Positions 27,873-35,868 of a DNA stretch of 64,000 nucleotides are shown in pieces (the stretch's first letter is position 1; each line of letters begins with the position of its first letter). Origin of the DNA: Sphingobacterium zeae (GTDB lineage: Bacteria > Bacteroidota > Bacteroidia > Sphingobacteriales > Sphingobacteriaceae). Under the pieces are notes generated by a model. It searched no databases, was not told the DNA's origin, and was given only the letters and a program-made list of their open reading frames with translations. The stretch is taken from NCBI RefSeq assembly GCF_030818895.1, contig NZ_JAUTBA010000001.1, positions 3,162,001-3,226,000 on the forward strand. Direction: 5' to 3'. A program made the translations under genes and the position numbers.

Positions 27873-29450
27873 TCAGCTCTTCATATTTAATCTTTCTTCC
27901 TGAAGATCCAATAAACGAAGGTGCTTCTTAATAATTTCTTCGTCTAGTAGAAGCTCTTCACGATTTTTATTGATCAGCCACATACGTTGAGTTTCAAGAA
28001 TGTCAATATATATTTTGCGATATTCTGCGTAATTGATGATAATTTCAGAGCTCCGCAATTGATTCTCATACTTATCTAACTGATCCTTTAAGGTCGGAAA
28101 ATTTTCAATTTTGTCGGCGTAGTCATTTCGAATTTTATCGACAGCAACTTGAGCTAGCCTATTCTGAATTTCATAATCGATTTCCTTCTCGCTTCGGACA
28201 AAATCTCTATCTACTAATTTGATTGTTCTTAATATAAAAGGGAGTGTTAATCCTTGAACGACTAAGGTTAAGAGAATAACGACAAATGTGATAAAAAGAA
28301 TAAGGTTTCTCTGTGGAAAAGGGGTACCATCGGTCATTGTTAAGGGAATGGAAAGAGCTGCTGCCAGAGAAACTACGCCACGCATTCCGGTCCAGCCAAT
28401 AATCATTGGGGTGTGCCAACCTGGTGATTGGGTATCGGCGACTGTTATGAAATGTTTCATTACTAGAGTGGTGATTACCGCAGCATATCCAGCGAAAATT
28501 CTGACCATAATAAGGACTATTGTTACGGCTACACCGTAGCCAATCGCGGTAGAAATATCGGTATCTCCCAATCCCGAAACAATTTCAGGTAAATCTAATC
28601 CGATAAGCATAAAGACAATACCATTCAATAAAAAGCAGAAGCTTTCCCATACCGTTACGGTGCGAATTCGGGATGCGCTACTCAAAAAGTCGTGGCTGCG
28701 ATAGGATAAAAATAATCCGCCACTTACCACTGCCAAAACGCCGGAAGCGTGAAGTTGTTCTGCGATCAAATACATGGAGAAAGGCGCTATGAAAGTTAGC
28801 AATAGATCTGTATTTGAATCGGTGGGCAAAAGTTTGTGCATTTTAAGGAAAATATATGCGATTGCAAGCCCTATTGCTGCACCGCCAACGCACATCCAGA
28901 TAAAGCTTCCGGCAGCTTGGTACCATACAAATTGTCCTGTCGCTACGGCGATCATTGCAAATCTGAAGATTATTAATGAGGAAGCATCGTTTAATAAACT
29001 TTCACCTTCCAGAATGGAAGCCAATCTTTTAGGTACTTTTACAAACTTTAAAATTGCACCAGCGCTAACTGCGTCGGGCGGTGATACTATTCCTCCCAAT
29101 AAAAATCCAAGTGCTAAGGAGAATCCCGGGATAAAATAGTTAGCAAATACGGCAACCGATAAGGCTGTAAAAAAGACTACAACGAAGGCAAAGCTAAATA
29201 TAATCCTACGCCATCGCCATAGTTCTTTCCATGAAGTTGACCAAGCAGCCTCGTACAAAAGTGGAGGTAAAAAAATAATAAATATTAATTCAGGCTCTAT
29301 TTTTATAGCAGGAACTCCTGGTATAAAACTAATTACAAGTCCGGCTAATACAAGTAAAACGGGGTAGGCAACCTGAATTTTTCTCGCCAGTAAGATCAGC
29401 ATCGTGATCAATAGGAGTACAAATAGATAGAATTCAAAATTTTCTAACAT
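27873..29450 (-). CDS. Na+(K+)/H+ antiporter, CPA1 (NhaP/YjcE-like) family
   Basis: The 525-residue protein has about 12 membrane helices and a cytoplasmic tail of some 120 residues rich in charged helices. CPA1 landmarks are FLPPLLYEAAW, the ion-binding SPPDAVSAGAIL and GESLLNDASSLI, and the later GWTGMRGVVSLAAALS. It exchanges protons for sodium or potassium at the inner membrane, for pH and salt homeostasis. The gene stands alone and diverges from the Nudix/HAD pair. The cation preference cannot be deduced. Confidence 0.92.
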   Translation of the reverse strand: MLENFEFYLFVLLLITMLILLARKIQVAYPVLLVLAGLVISFIPGVPAIKIEPELIFIIFLPPLLYEAAWSTSWKELWRWRRIIFSFAFVVVFFTALSVAVFANYFIPGFSLALGFLLGGIVSPPDAVSAGAILKFVKVPKRLASILEGESLLNDASSLIIFRFAMIAVATGQFVWYQAAGSFIWMCVGGAAIGLAIAYIFLKMHKLLPTDSNTDLLLTFIAPFSMYLIAEQLHASGVLAVVSGGLFLSYRSHDFLSSASRIRTVTVWESFCFLLNGIVFMLIGLDLPEIVSGLGDTDISTAIGYGVAVTIVLIMVRIFAGYAAVITTLVMKHFITVADTQSPGWHTPMIIGWTGMRGVVSLAAALSIPLTMTDGTPFPQRNLILFITFVVILLTLVVQGLTLPFILRTIKLVDRDFVRSEKEIDYEIQNRLAQVAVDKIRNDYADKIENFPTLKDQLDKYENQLRSSEIIINYAEYRKIYIDILETQRMWLINKNREELLLDEEIIKKHLRLLDLQEERLNMKS

Positions 29451-29545
29451 ATATAAAGTTTAGGTATATAAATATAAATCAAATTTCCAAAATTCTTTAA
29501 TAAAAGAGGGCTGATCTGCTTATTGAAAATTGGAAGAAATATTTC

Positions 29546-29576
29546 TTGAAGACTGTCGCATCTTTTCCTATTTTTG
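29546..29576 (+). promoter_or_regulatory. Promoter of the Nudix-HAD unit
   Basis: TTG at 29546-29548 (-33) and TATTTTTG at 29569-29576 (-7, full TAnnTTTG match) are separated by 20 bases, as in Bacteroidetes sigma-A promoters. The ATG at 29594 follows 17 bases later. This also argues against TTG 29546 being a start codon. Confidence 0.55.
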
Positions 29577-29593
29577 TTAGAAACAGAAAAAAG

Positions 29594-30082
29594 ATGGAGA
29601 ACGAAGTGATCGGTTTGAAACGAGTCGCAACACTATGTATCTTGAGAAATAAAGATAAATTCCTATTATTAAGACGCTTAAAAGAACCTAACAAGGATAT
29701 GTACGTTCCTGTTGGTGGAAAAATAGACCCCTTTGAAAATCCGGATGCAGCTGTTGAGCGAGAGGTTTTCGAAGAAACAGGTATCCATATAACTTCAAAA
29801 CAGTTTTGTGGTATTTTGACAGAAACTTCTCCAGTTAATTACAACTGGATCAGTTATGTATATGTATCAGACATCGAATTTGTCGATGTACCGTATTGTG
29901 ATGAAGGAGATTTAGAATGGATTTCAGCGGCGGATTTATCCGCTATTCCGACGCCAATAACCGATCTCTATATCTATGATTATGTGGGAAAGAAAAAGCA
30001 TTTCGCCCTTAATGCTACCTATGACTCAGCTTTGAACTTGACGGGACTATGGGAGCAGTATAGTAATACTAAGCTTATTTAG
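29594..30082 (+). CDS. Nudix hydrolase (MutT-like)
   Basis: The 162-residue protein carries a perfect Nudix box (G-x5-E-x7-R-E-U-x-E-E-x-G-U) at residues 42-64, GKIDPFENPDAAVEREVFEE then TGI. The box binds divalent metal and cleaves a nucleoside diphosphate linked to another group. The opening KRVATLCILRNKDKFLLLRR is typical of the 8-oxo-dGTP diphosphatase branch, although substrate choice is not certain. The start at 29594 is chosen over the TTG at 29546, which overlaps the promoter. It precedes the HAD gene by 23 bases. Confidence 0.9.
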   Translation: MENEVIGLKRVATLCILRNKDKFLLLRRLKEPNKDMYVPVGGKIDPFENPDAAVEREVFEETGIHITSKQFCGILTETSPVNYNWISYVYVSDIEFVDVPYCDEGDLEWISAADLSAIPTPITDLYIYDYVGKKKHFALNATYDSALNLTGLWEQYSNTKLI

Positions 30083-30105
30083 AATGCTTTAATTGAGTAA
30101 GAAAA

Positions 30106-30807
30106 ATGACTGTTAATAAAGACGCGATTAAAATCATTGCCTTTGATGCTGATGATACATTATGGGTAAATGAACCCTATTTTCAAAAAGCAGAACATGA
30201 TTTCTGCGCACTGCTGGAGAACTATCTTCCGCAGCATGCAATTTCACAGGAACTATTTAAGACGGAAATGAACAACCTGTCGCTTTACGGATATGGCGTA
30301 AAAGGTTTTATTCTTTGTATGATAGAAACTGCCAGCCGTATTTCTGCTGGCCAACTGCCTTTGAGCACAGTAAACAAAATTATAGAAATTGGACAGTGTT
30401 TATTAAAAATGCCGATTGAATTATTGGATGGCATAGAGGATACTTTGGTACAACTTAGTGCACATTACAAATTGATTGTAGCGACGAAGGGCGATTTGTT
30501 GGATCAGGAGAGAAAGTTGAAGAATTCGCCTCTTCAAAAATATTTTCATCATGTTGAGATTATGAGTAACAAAAAAAGTGAGGATTATACGAAATTGTTA
30601 AGCAAAATTGACTGTCCGGTTGAGAATTTCATGATGATAGGAAATTCAATAAATTCCGATATTTTACCCGTTTTGGAAATTGGTGCACAGGCAATACATA
30701 TTCCGTATCACGTAACGTGGTCCCATGAACAAGCAAGCAATGAAATAAAGCGGCGTAGTTTTCTACAGATAGACAGTTTAGATCAACTGCTACCAATCTT
30801 GCTTTAG
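30106..30807 (+). CDS. HAD-superfamily phosphatase-like hydrolase
   Basis: The 233-residue protein has motif I FDADDTLW with nucleophile Asp14 and Asp16, motif II in LIVATKGD, a motif III Lys in the NKKSEDYTKL region, and motif IV GNSINSD. A helical cap lies between motifs I and II (about 25-105), placing it in subfamily IA. Asp17 replaces the usual Gly of DxDGT, as in some nucleotide and phosphoglycolate-like relatives. It is the second gene after the Nudix hydrolase; the two could act in turn on a damaged nucleotide, but this is inference. Confidence 0.85.
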   Translation: MTVNKDAIKIIAFDADDTLWVNEPYFQKAEHDFCALLENYLPQHAISQELFKTEMNNLSLYGYGVKGFILCMIETASRISAGQLPLSTVNKIIEIGQCLLKMPIELLDGIEDTLVQLSAHYKLIVATKGDLLDQERKLKNSPLQKYFHHVEIMSNKKSEDYTKLLSKIDCPVENFMMIGNSINSDILPVLEIGAQAIHIPYHVTWSHEQASNEIKRRSFLQIDSLDQLLPILL

Positions 30808-30924
30808 TTAAAGATATAGATATCGCTAATCTCTGTTGTGAAATCACATTATTTTTAAATTGAAAGACACAATCAATATCGCCGCCATTCAATAGTTAAA
30901 TTTCCTTTTCTAGATTGGTCGTTT

Positions 30925-30975
30925 TAATGTTTTCAAATAACCATCAAGATACTTCATTGTTATTTGAAAACATTA
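30925..30975. repeat. Perfect 17-bp inverted repeat in a gene-free stretch (30808-31167)
   Basis: The arms 30925-30941 and 30959-30975 are perfect complements (core TTTTCAAATAAC and GTTATTTGAAAA) around a 17-base loop. Neither side has a T-run, so this does not look like an ordinary terminator. The rest of 30808-31167 holds nothing that I can support as a gene. Confidence 0.7.
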
Positions 30976-31167
30976 TTAACCGGTCACATAGAAAAAATTA
31001 GAGACGTAATCATTTTCAATTTTTTCTTATTTTTTTTGAATCGGAATCCGTTAACAATAGATCCTCTAAAATTAAGAGATATCGTCGGTGTAGAAACGAT
31101 CAAAGTAGGCAAGTCGGTTTTGAAGCGAGATTTAGAGGCCCTTTTAATTCTCATTAACGTAATCCTC

Positions 31168-31467
31168 CTATTTATGCCTTTTCCCTTTTTGGTGGTAGGG
31201 CACCTGTTGAACGAGGTTGTGTACAATCTCATTCCCTTTGGAAGATATGGGTGAATTAGCATACTGCAATGAAACAATATCTGTAGCGTCTACGTCTGGT
31301 AGGTTTTTAATCTGATTGTACCATTTAGGTGGAGAGGATAGATTGCTCTTTTCGTATTGATGTTCTTTCTCCGTATTGATATTTACAAATCGTTTTTTCC
31401 AGCGGCTGTAAATAAATGCAGCAACACCTGCTGCTGCAGTGATCATTAATCCAATTCGTGTATACAT
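31168..31467 (-). CDS. Small hypothetical protein with N-terminal membrane helix
   Basis: The 99-residue frame has an ATG start, one hydrophobic segment (residues 5-20, MITAAAGVAAFIYS preceded by a positive N-terminus) followed by WKKR, and a polar cytoplasmic tail containing PPKWYNQIKNLPDVDATDI. The length and layout resemble small YtxH-like anchored proteins, but I see no family match. A longer hydrophobic frame overlaps on the other strand (30964-31254) from a TTG and is less likely. Confidence 0.5.
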   Translation of the reverse strand: MYTRIGLMITAAAGVAAFIYSRWKKRFVNINTEKEHQYEKSNLSSPPKWYNQIKNLPDVDATDIVSLQYANSPISSKGNEIVHNLVQQVPYHQKGKRHK

Positions 31468-31675
31468 TGCTCTAATCTTTTATTAGTTGAACAGTTCCTC
31501 AATTCAAATTGTTCAAAAAACTTTAAATTGATGTTACCAGAGATGACACATCAAGATTGACATTATCCCGTCTTAAACCATAGAAATGAGTCAATGTAGG
31601 AGTTACACGGCTGAAATCGTACAGCAGATTTGCTGTATTTACTCAATTTTTGTATCATTGGGGAGATGATAACCA

Positions 31676-34600
31676 ATGCAGCAGATTAAGTCTTTTTTAT
31701 TCGCTTATCTCCAACTCTTTCTTTTCCTTTTCTTAGGGCAATCTTCAGTTTGGAGCCAGGTCAATACCTATGCGTTTAAAACCTTAACCTCTGATCAGGG
31801 CCTGGTCCATAATCATGTCAATTGTGCACTCAGGGATAAGTACAATTACCTCTGGTTTGGTACCGAATCTGGTCTGAGCCGATTTGATGGGACGCAATTC
31901 ACAAATTTTCGCTATTCCGCCAATAAACGTACCGGCCTGAGTGGAAATGCAATTTCCGCAATCTTTGAGGGACCAGAAGGCAATGTATGGATTCGTACCA
32001 GCAACCGGATGAATGTGTATGATCAGCGCTCAGGTATTATCATCCAGCAGCTTGATTCCATACTGACCCGCTTAAAGTTGCCCGTCAAAGACGTACATAC
32101 GATAAGACAGCTGGAAGGGCAGATCTTTGCACTATTGTATAGCGATCGTTCGCTGATCTTGTACGATAGTCTAAAGAAAACCTATCGTACTGTACCGTCG
32201 TTGACCAAAAACAACCGAATCGCTGATGTGATAGCTGGTCAAGGGCACACGATCTGGGTGATCTACGAAAATGGTCTGTTGGGCCACATCGATACCAAAT
32301 CATTGCGAAGTACCAAAACCAGCCTATTGCCGATCAGCAATAAGCTGGTAAATTATAATCTATTTGCCGACCGGGAAGGTGCGATATGGGTTTTCTCAAA
32401 AGACATTCCAATTGGTGTATACTGGCTTGACCCGAAAGATGGCTCAATTCAACACCTCCAAAAAGAACTGTCCAATCCTTTTGTAGGCAATATCGTGCAA
32501 GATGATCAAGGGCACCTCTGGCTAGGAACTGACCATGGTGGGATCAATGTTTATGATAAAAAAACAAAAAGTGTGCAAATCATCGGTAACGATAAATATG
32601 ATTTACGAAGCCTACCTTACAATAGCATAACGGCTTTATATCGGGATAAGTCAGGTATTATCTGGACGGGAACATACAAAGGCGGCATCAGTTATTATCA
32701 TCCCAACTTGTTATTATTCTCCTTAGTCAAGAACTATCCTGGACTTCCCAAATCACTTCCCTTTGACGATGTCAATAAGTTTGTACAGGATCGAAAGGGT
32801 AATCTCTGGATTGGGACAAATGGTGGGGGATTGCTCTATTATGATCTCAGTCAGAAAACCTTTACGCAATACCTGCATGATCCTCAGGATCCCAACAGTT
32901 TGAGCAGCAACGTGATTGTTTCCTTATTGCTGGATGCGGAAGACAGGCTGTGGATAGGAACTTATCGAGGTGGTATGTGTCGATTTGACGGGAAAAGTTT
33001 TAAGGTTTTCCACCGTGACTCGGCTCCTGGAAAGTTGAATGACGATAGTGTATGGGAGATCTACGAGGATAGTCAACATCGATTTTGGATAGGAACCCTA
33101 AGTGCTGGCTTGTACCTGTTTGATAAACAGACAGAACAGTTTTCGAGAGCGTATACTCGGCAGGGACAAACCATTAACAGCAATTATATCTCTGTCTTGT
33201 TTGAAGATTCAAAAAAACGGCTCTGGATCGGCACAGCGACAGGTTTGGCATTGTTGGCTCCCGACGACAAGATTAGCTATATGAATACATCCAGTTCGCC
33301 CATGAAACTTATGAATGATCTGATTTATGATATTAAAGAGGACAAAACTGGTCGTATTTGGGTAGCAACACAAGAGGGCTTGCATGTAATCGACGGTACA
33401 AAAGTAAGCTATCTCACACAACAGGATGGACTCAGCGACGATGCGATCCTAGCGCTCTTGGTCGATAATCAAGGGGGAATCTGGGCTTCAACAAACAAAG
33501 GACTGTCGGCGATTGTCGGCAAAGGGCAGGCCGAGAAGTTCATCATCCGCAATTTTACACGGGAATCAGGCCTTCAGGGGAATGTATTCAATGAAAACGC
33601 CGCTTTAAAAATGCGGGACGGAAGACTTGTCTTTGGTGGCCCAAAGGGATTCAATTTTATCGACCCTAAGAAAATTAGCAGCGAAAGTGAACTGGTCTTA
33701 CCGCTTTTGTCCAATCTTTATTTATTTAACAAGCGGATAGCCGTAGGTGAGGAATTTTCGGGCCGGGTCATTTACGATCAAGCCCTGAATAATCTTAAAG
33801 AACTGAGTCTTCCTTACAACCTCAATGCCATTTCGCTGGAGTTCTCTACCTTTGACTACCTGCAACAGCATAATGGACTCTACCAATATCAGCTTGCTGG
33901 TCTAAGTGATGAATGGTTTGATTTTGAACCGGCAACCTTGCGCGCCAATTTCACCAATCTAGACACCCGAAGCTACAATTTGTATATTCGGCACGCCATC
34001 GATTCGAATAGCTGGTCTGAGGGCGTGCTGCTCCTAACAATCGATATACAGCCACCTTTTTGGCGTTCGGCTTGGGCCTTTCTTTTCTATGCCAGCCTGG
34101 TACTGATCGTCCTATGGGCTTATTTTTATTTGACAAAACTACGTGTCAAGACGCGCAATCAACTCTACCTCGCCCAGGAACAGGCTGCACAGGCAAAGGA
34201 ACTGGATGCGTTGAAAACACGTTTCTTTACCAATATAAGTCATGAATTCAGAACTCCGATCAGTTTGATTCTAACTCCGGCGCAGCAACTGCTGGATGAA
34301 GAGCAGCATCCAGAAAAAAAAGCCGACCTAAACTTAATCAAGAAGAATGCAGACCGTCTACTTAAATTGGTCAATCAGCTGCTGGACTTTAGAAAATTGG
34401 AGAAAAGTGAGCTTGAGCTGAACGAAGCGTATGGGGACCTCATGGGATTTATCCGCGAAATGCTTGATGCCTTTGCGGGGATAGCGCAAAGCAATCAGAT
34501 CTCGCTGCAGGTCAATATCGCTCCAGACACCTATCTGTCCTGGTTTGACAAAAACAAATTGGAAAGCATTATTTTCAATCTGATGTCAAATGCGATCAAG

Positions 34601-35686
34601 TTTAGCCCGGTATCCGGCATTGTGGCATTCAATGCCGAAGTCACTGAACACGAAACAGGAAAGATGCTGCGTATTGAAGTTCAAAATCAGGGTACAGCGA
34701 TTCCCGAAAACCTACAAGCCCGCGTATTTGAACGTTACATGCAACTGGATGTGCCCAATGGAAAACTGAATCAGGGTACGGGAATCGGGCTTTCTATTGT
34801 TAAAGACTATGTCGAATTCTTGGGCGGAACTATCGCGCTGAGCAGCAATGTGCACTGGACGATTTTTAAAGTTCAGCTACCCATACATAAGGCCGAAGCG
34901 AGTGTCGATCCTGTCGAAAGCAATAAGCAGGATAAACCCGCTATTTTATTGGTCGAAGATGATATCGACTTCCTCCATTACCTGGAGCGGAGCCTGAGTT
35001 CAGCCTACCTAATCCACGCTGTGCAAAGCATCAATGATGCAAAATTGATCCTAAGCAAGCAACAGGTCAATCTGATCATCACCGATCTCAGCCTCCCTGG
35101 AGAAAGCGGACTGGAATTTTGCCGGTTTATAAAGGCCCAGGCCAAGCTGGTCCATATCCCTGTGCTGATTGTAACGGCCGTAGTCAATCAGAAAATTGAA
35201 CTGGAAGCCTTGGAGTCGGGTGCTACAGATTATATCAACAAGCCTTTTAATATTAACCTGCTACGTTCAAAATTAGCGCAGATACTCCATCAACAACAGA
35301 CAATGGTAAAACGGTATAAAAAACAGATTAATGTTAATCTGGCGCAGCCCGATATCGTATCTGCTGATGAACAGTTTATCCGTATGCTGGTAAAGGAAAT
35401 TGAACAGGATCTCAGCGACTCTTCGCTTTCTGTCGAACTGCTAGCCAAAAGAATGAACCTCACGCGCGTAGGGCTTTATAAAAAGGTGCTAGCCATCACA
35501 GGCTATTCACCGATGGAATACATCCGACATATTCGGCTCAAACGTGCCATGCATCTGGTTCAGAACTCGAAATTATCGATGGCTGAAATTGCTTATGAAG
35601 TAGGATTCGGAAATCCGAAACAATTCAGCAAATATTTTAAATCTGCATTTGGCAACTTGCCGTCTTTCTATCGAAAAAGCTTGTAA
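31676..35686 (+). CDS. Hybrid two-component system regulator (HTCS: two-component propeller sensor, kinase, receiver, AraC)
   Basis: The 1336-residue protein joins all parts of a two-component system. After a signal peptide come about 14 propeller repeats (pattern Asp-x-x-Gly-x-x-Trp-x-Gly-Thr, about residues 40-700), a Y_Y_Y domain (about 735-795) and one membrane helix (about 799-819). The kinase has phospho-acceptor His856 (NISHEFRTPISL) and an ATPase domain with GTGIGLSIVKDYV. A receiver with Asp1137 (LIITDLSLPG) and an AraC-type DNA-binding domain (about 1230-1330) complete it. HTCS proteins bind an oligosaccharide in the periplasm and switch on the adjacent PUL. The target here is most likely the GH31-SusCD operon that starts 182 bases downstream. 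Confidence 0.95.
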   Translation: MQQIKSFLFAYLQLFLFLFLGQSSVWSQVNTYAFKTLTSDQGLVHNHVNCALRDKYNYLWFGTESGLSRFDGTQFTNFRYSANKRTGLSGNAISAIFEGPEGNVWIRTSNRMNVYDQRSGIIIQQLDSILTRLKLPVKDVHTIRQLEGQIFALLYSDRSLILYDSLKKTYRTVPSLTKNNRIADVIAGQGHTIWVIYENGLLGHIDTKSLRSTKTSLLPISNKLVNYNLFADREGAIWVFSKDIPIGVYWLDPKDGSIQHLQKELSNPFVGNIVQDDQGHLWLGTDHGGINVYDKKTKSVQIIGNDKYDLRSLPYNSITALYRDKSGIIWTGTYKGGISYYHPNLLLFSLVKNYPGLPKSLPFDDVNKFVQDRKGNLWIGTNGGGLLYYDLSQKTFTQYLHDPQDPNSLSSNVIVSLLLDAEDRLWIGTYRGGMCRFDGKSFKVFHRDSAPGKLNDDSVWEIYEDSQHRFWIGTLSAGLYLFDKQTEQFSRAYTRQGQTINSNYISVLFEDSKKRLWIGTATGLALLAPDDKISYMNTSSSPMKLMNDLIYDIKEDKTGRIWVATQEGLHVIDGTKVSYLTQQDGLSDDAILALLVDNQGGIWASTNKGLSAIVGKGQAEKFIIRNFTRESGLQGNVFNENAALKMRDGRLVFGGPKGFNFIDPKKISSESELVLPLLSNLYLFNKRIAVGEEFSGRVIYDQALNNLKELSLPYNLNAISLEFSTFDYLQQHNGLYQYQLAGLSDEWFDFEPATLRANFTNLDTRSYNLYIRHAIDSNSWSEGVLLLTIDIQPPFWRSAWAFLFYASLVLIVLWAYFYLTKLRVKTRNQLYLAQEQAAQAKELDALKTRFFTNISHEFRTPISLILTPAQQLLDEEQHPEKKADLNLIKKNADRLLKLVNQLLDFRKLEKSELELNEAYGDLMGFIREMLDAFAGIAQSNQISLQVNIAPDTYLSWFDKNKLESIIFNLMSNAIKFSPVSGIVAFNAEVTEHETGKMLRIEVQNQGTAIPENLQARVFERYMQLDVPNGKLNQGTGIGLSIVKDYVEFLGGTIALSSNVHWTIFKVQLPIHKAEASVDPVESNKQDKPAILLVEDDIDFLHYLERSLSSAYLIHAVQSINDAKLILSKQQVNLIITDLSLPGESGLEFCRFIKAQAKLVHIPVLIVTAVVNQKIELEALESGATDYINKPFNINLLRSKLAQILHQQQTMVKRYKKQINVNLAQPDIVSADEQFIRMLVKEIEQDLSDSSLSVELLAKRMNLTRVGLYKKVLAITGYSPMEYIRHIRLKRAMHLVQNSKLSMAEIAYEVGFGNPKQFSKYFKSAFGNLPSFYRKSL

Positions 35687-35729
35687 ATAAAAGGTTTATA
35701 GGTAATATCGCCTGCGAGTATTCCCATAC

Positions 35730-35773
35730 AAGTTAACAAAATAACCCCTAAAAGTTAACAAAACATACCCCTT
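35730..35773 (+). promoter_or_regulatory. Two tandem 22-bp-spaced repeats, candidate HTCS binding site
   Basis: AAGTTAACAAAA occurs at 35730-35741 and again at 35752-35763, exactly 22 bases apart; each copy is followed by a C-rich block (TAACCCCTA and CATACCCCTTA). AraC-type domains commonly bind tandem direct repeats about two helical turns apart. The block ends 18 bases before the -7 element, where an activator would touch RNA polymerase. Confidence 0.6.
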
Positions 35774-35791
35774 ATACAACCGGTTGCATTC

Positions 35792-35799
35792 TATATTTG
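35792..35799 (+). promoter_or_regulatory. -7 element of the GH31-SusCD operon
   Basis: TATATTTG fits TAnnTTTG fully. It lies just downstream of the tandem repeats and 69 bases before the GH31 start. No good -33 element is present, as expected for an activator-dependent promoter. Confidence 0.55.
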
Positions 35800-35868
35800 A
35801 TCTGTTCTTTCAATAGGAAAGGACGCGTAATAACCAAGGGAATATAATAACCAATAAATCTTATTTAA

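Noticed and set aside
30964..31254. 96-residue hydrophobic plus-strand frame
   Set aside because: It starts at a TTG inside the right arm of the inverted repeat and overlaps the more protein-like minus-strand frame at 31168-31467.
31621..31636. ACAGCA/TGCTGT 6-bp hairpin before the HTCS gene
   Set aside because: Short stem with no clear promoter geometry; too likely by chance to report as a site.
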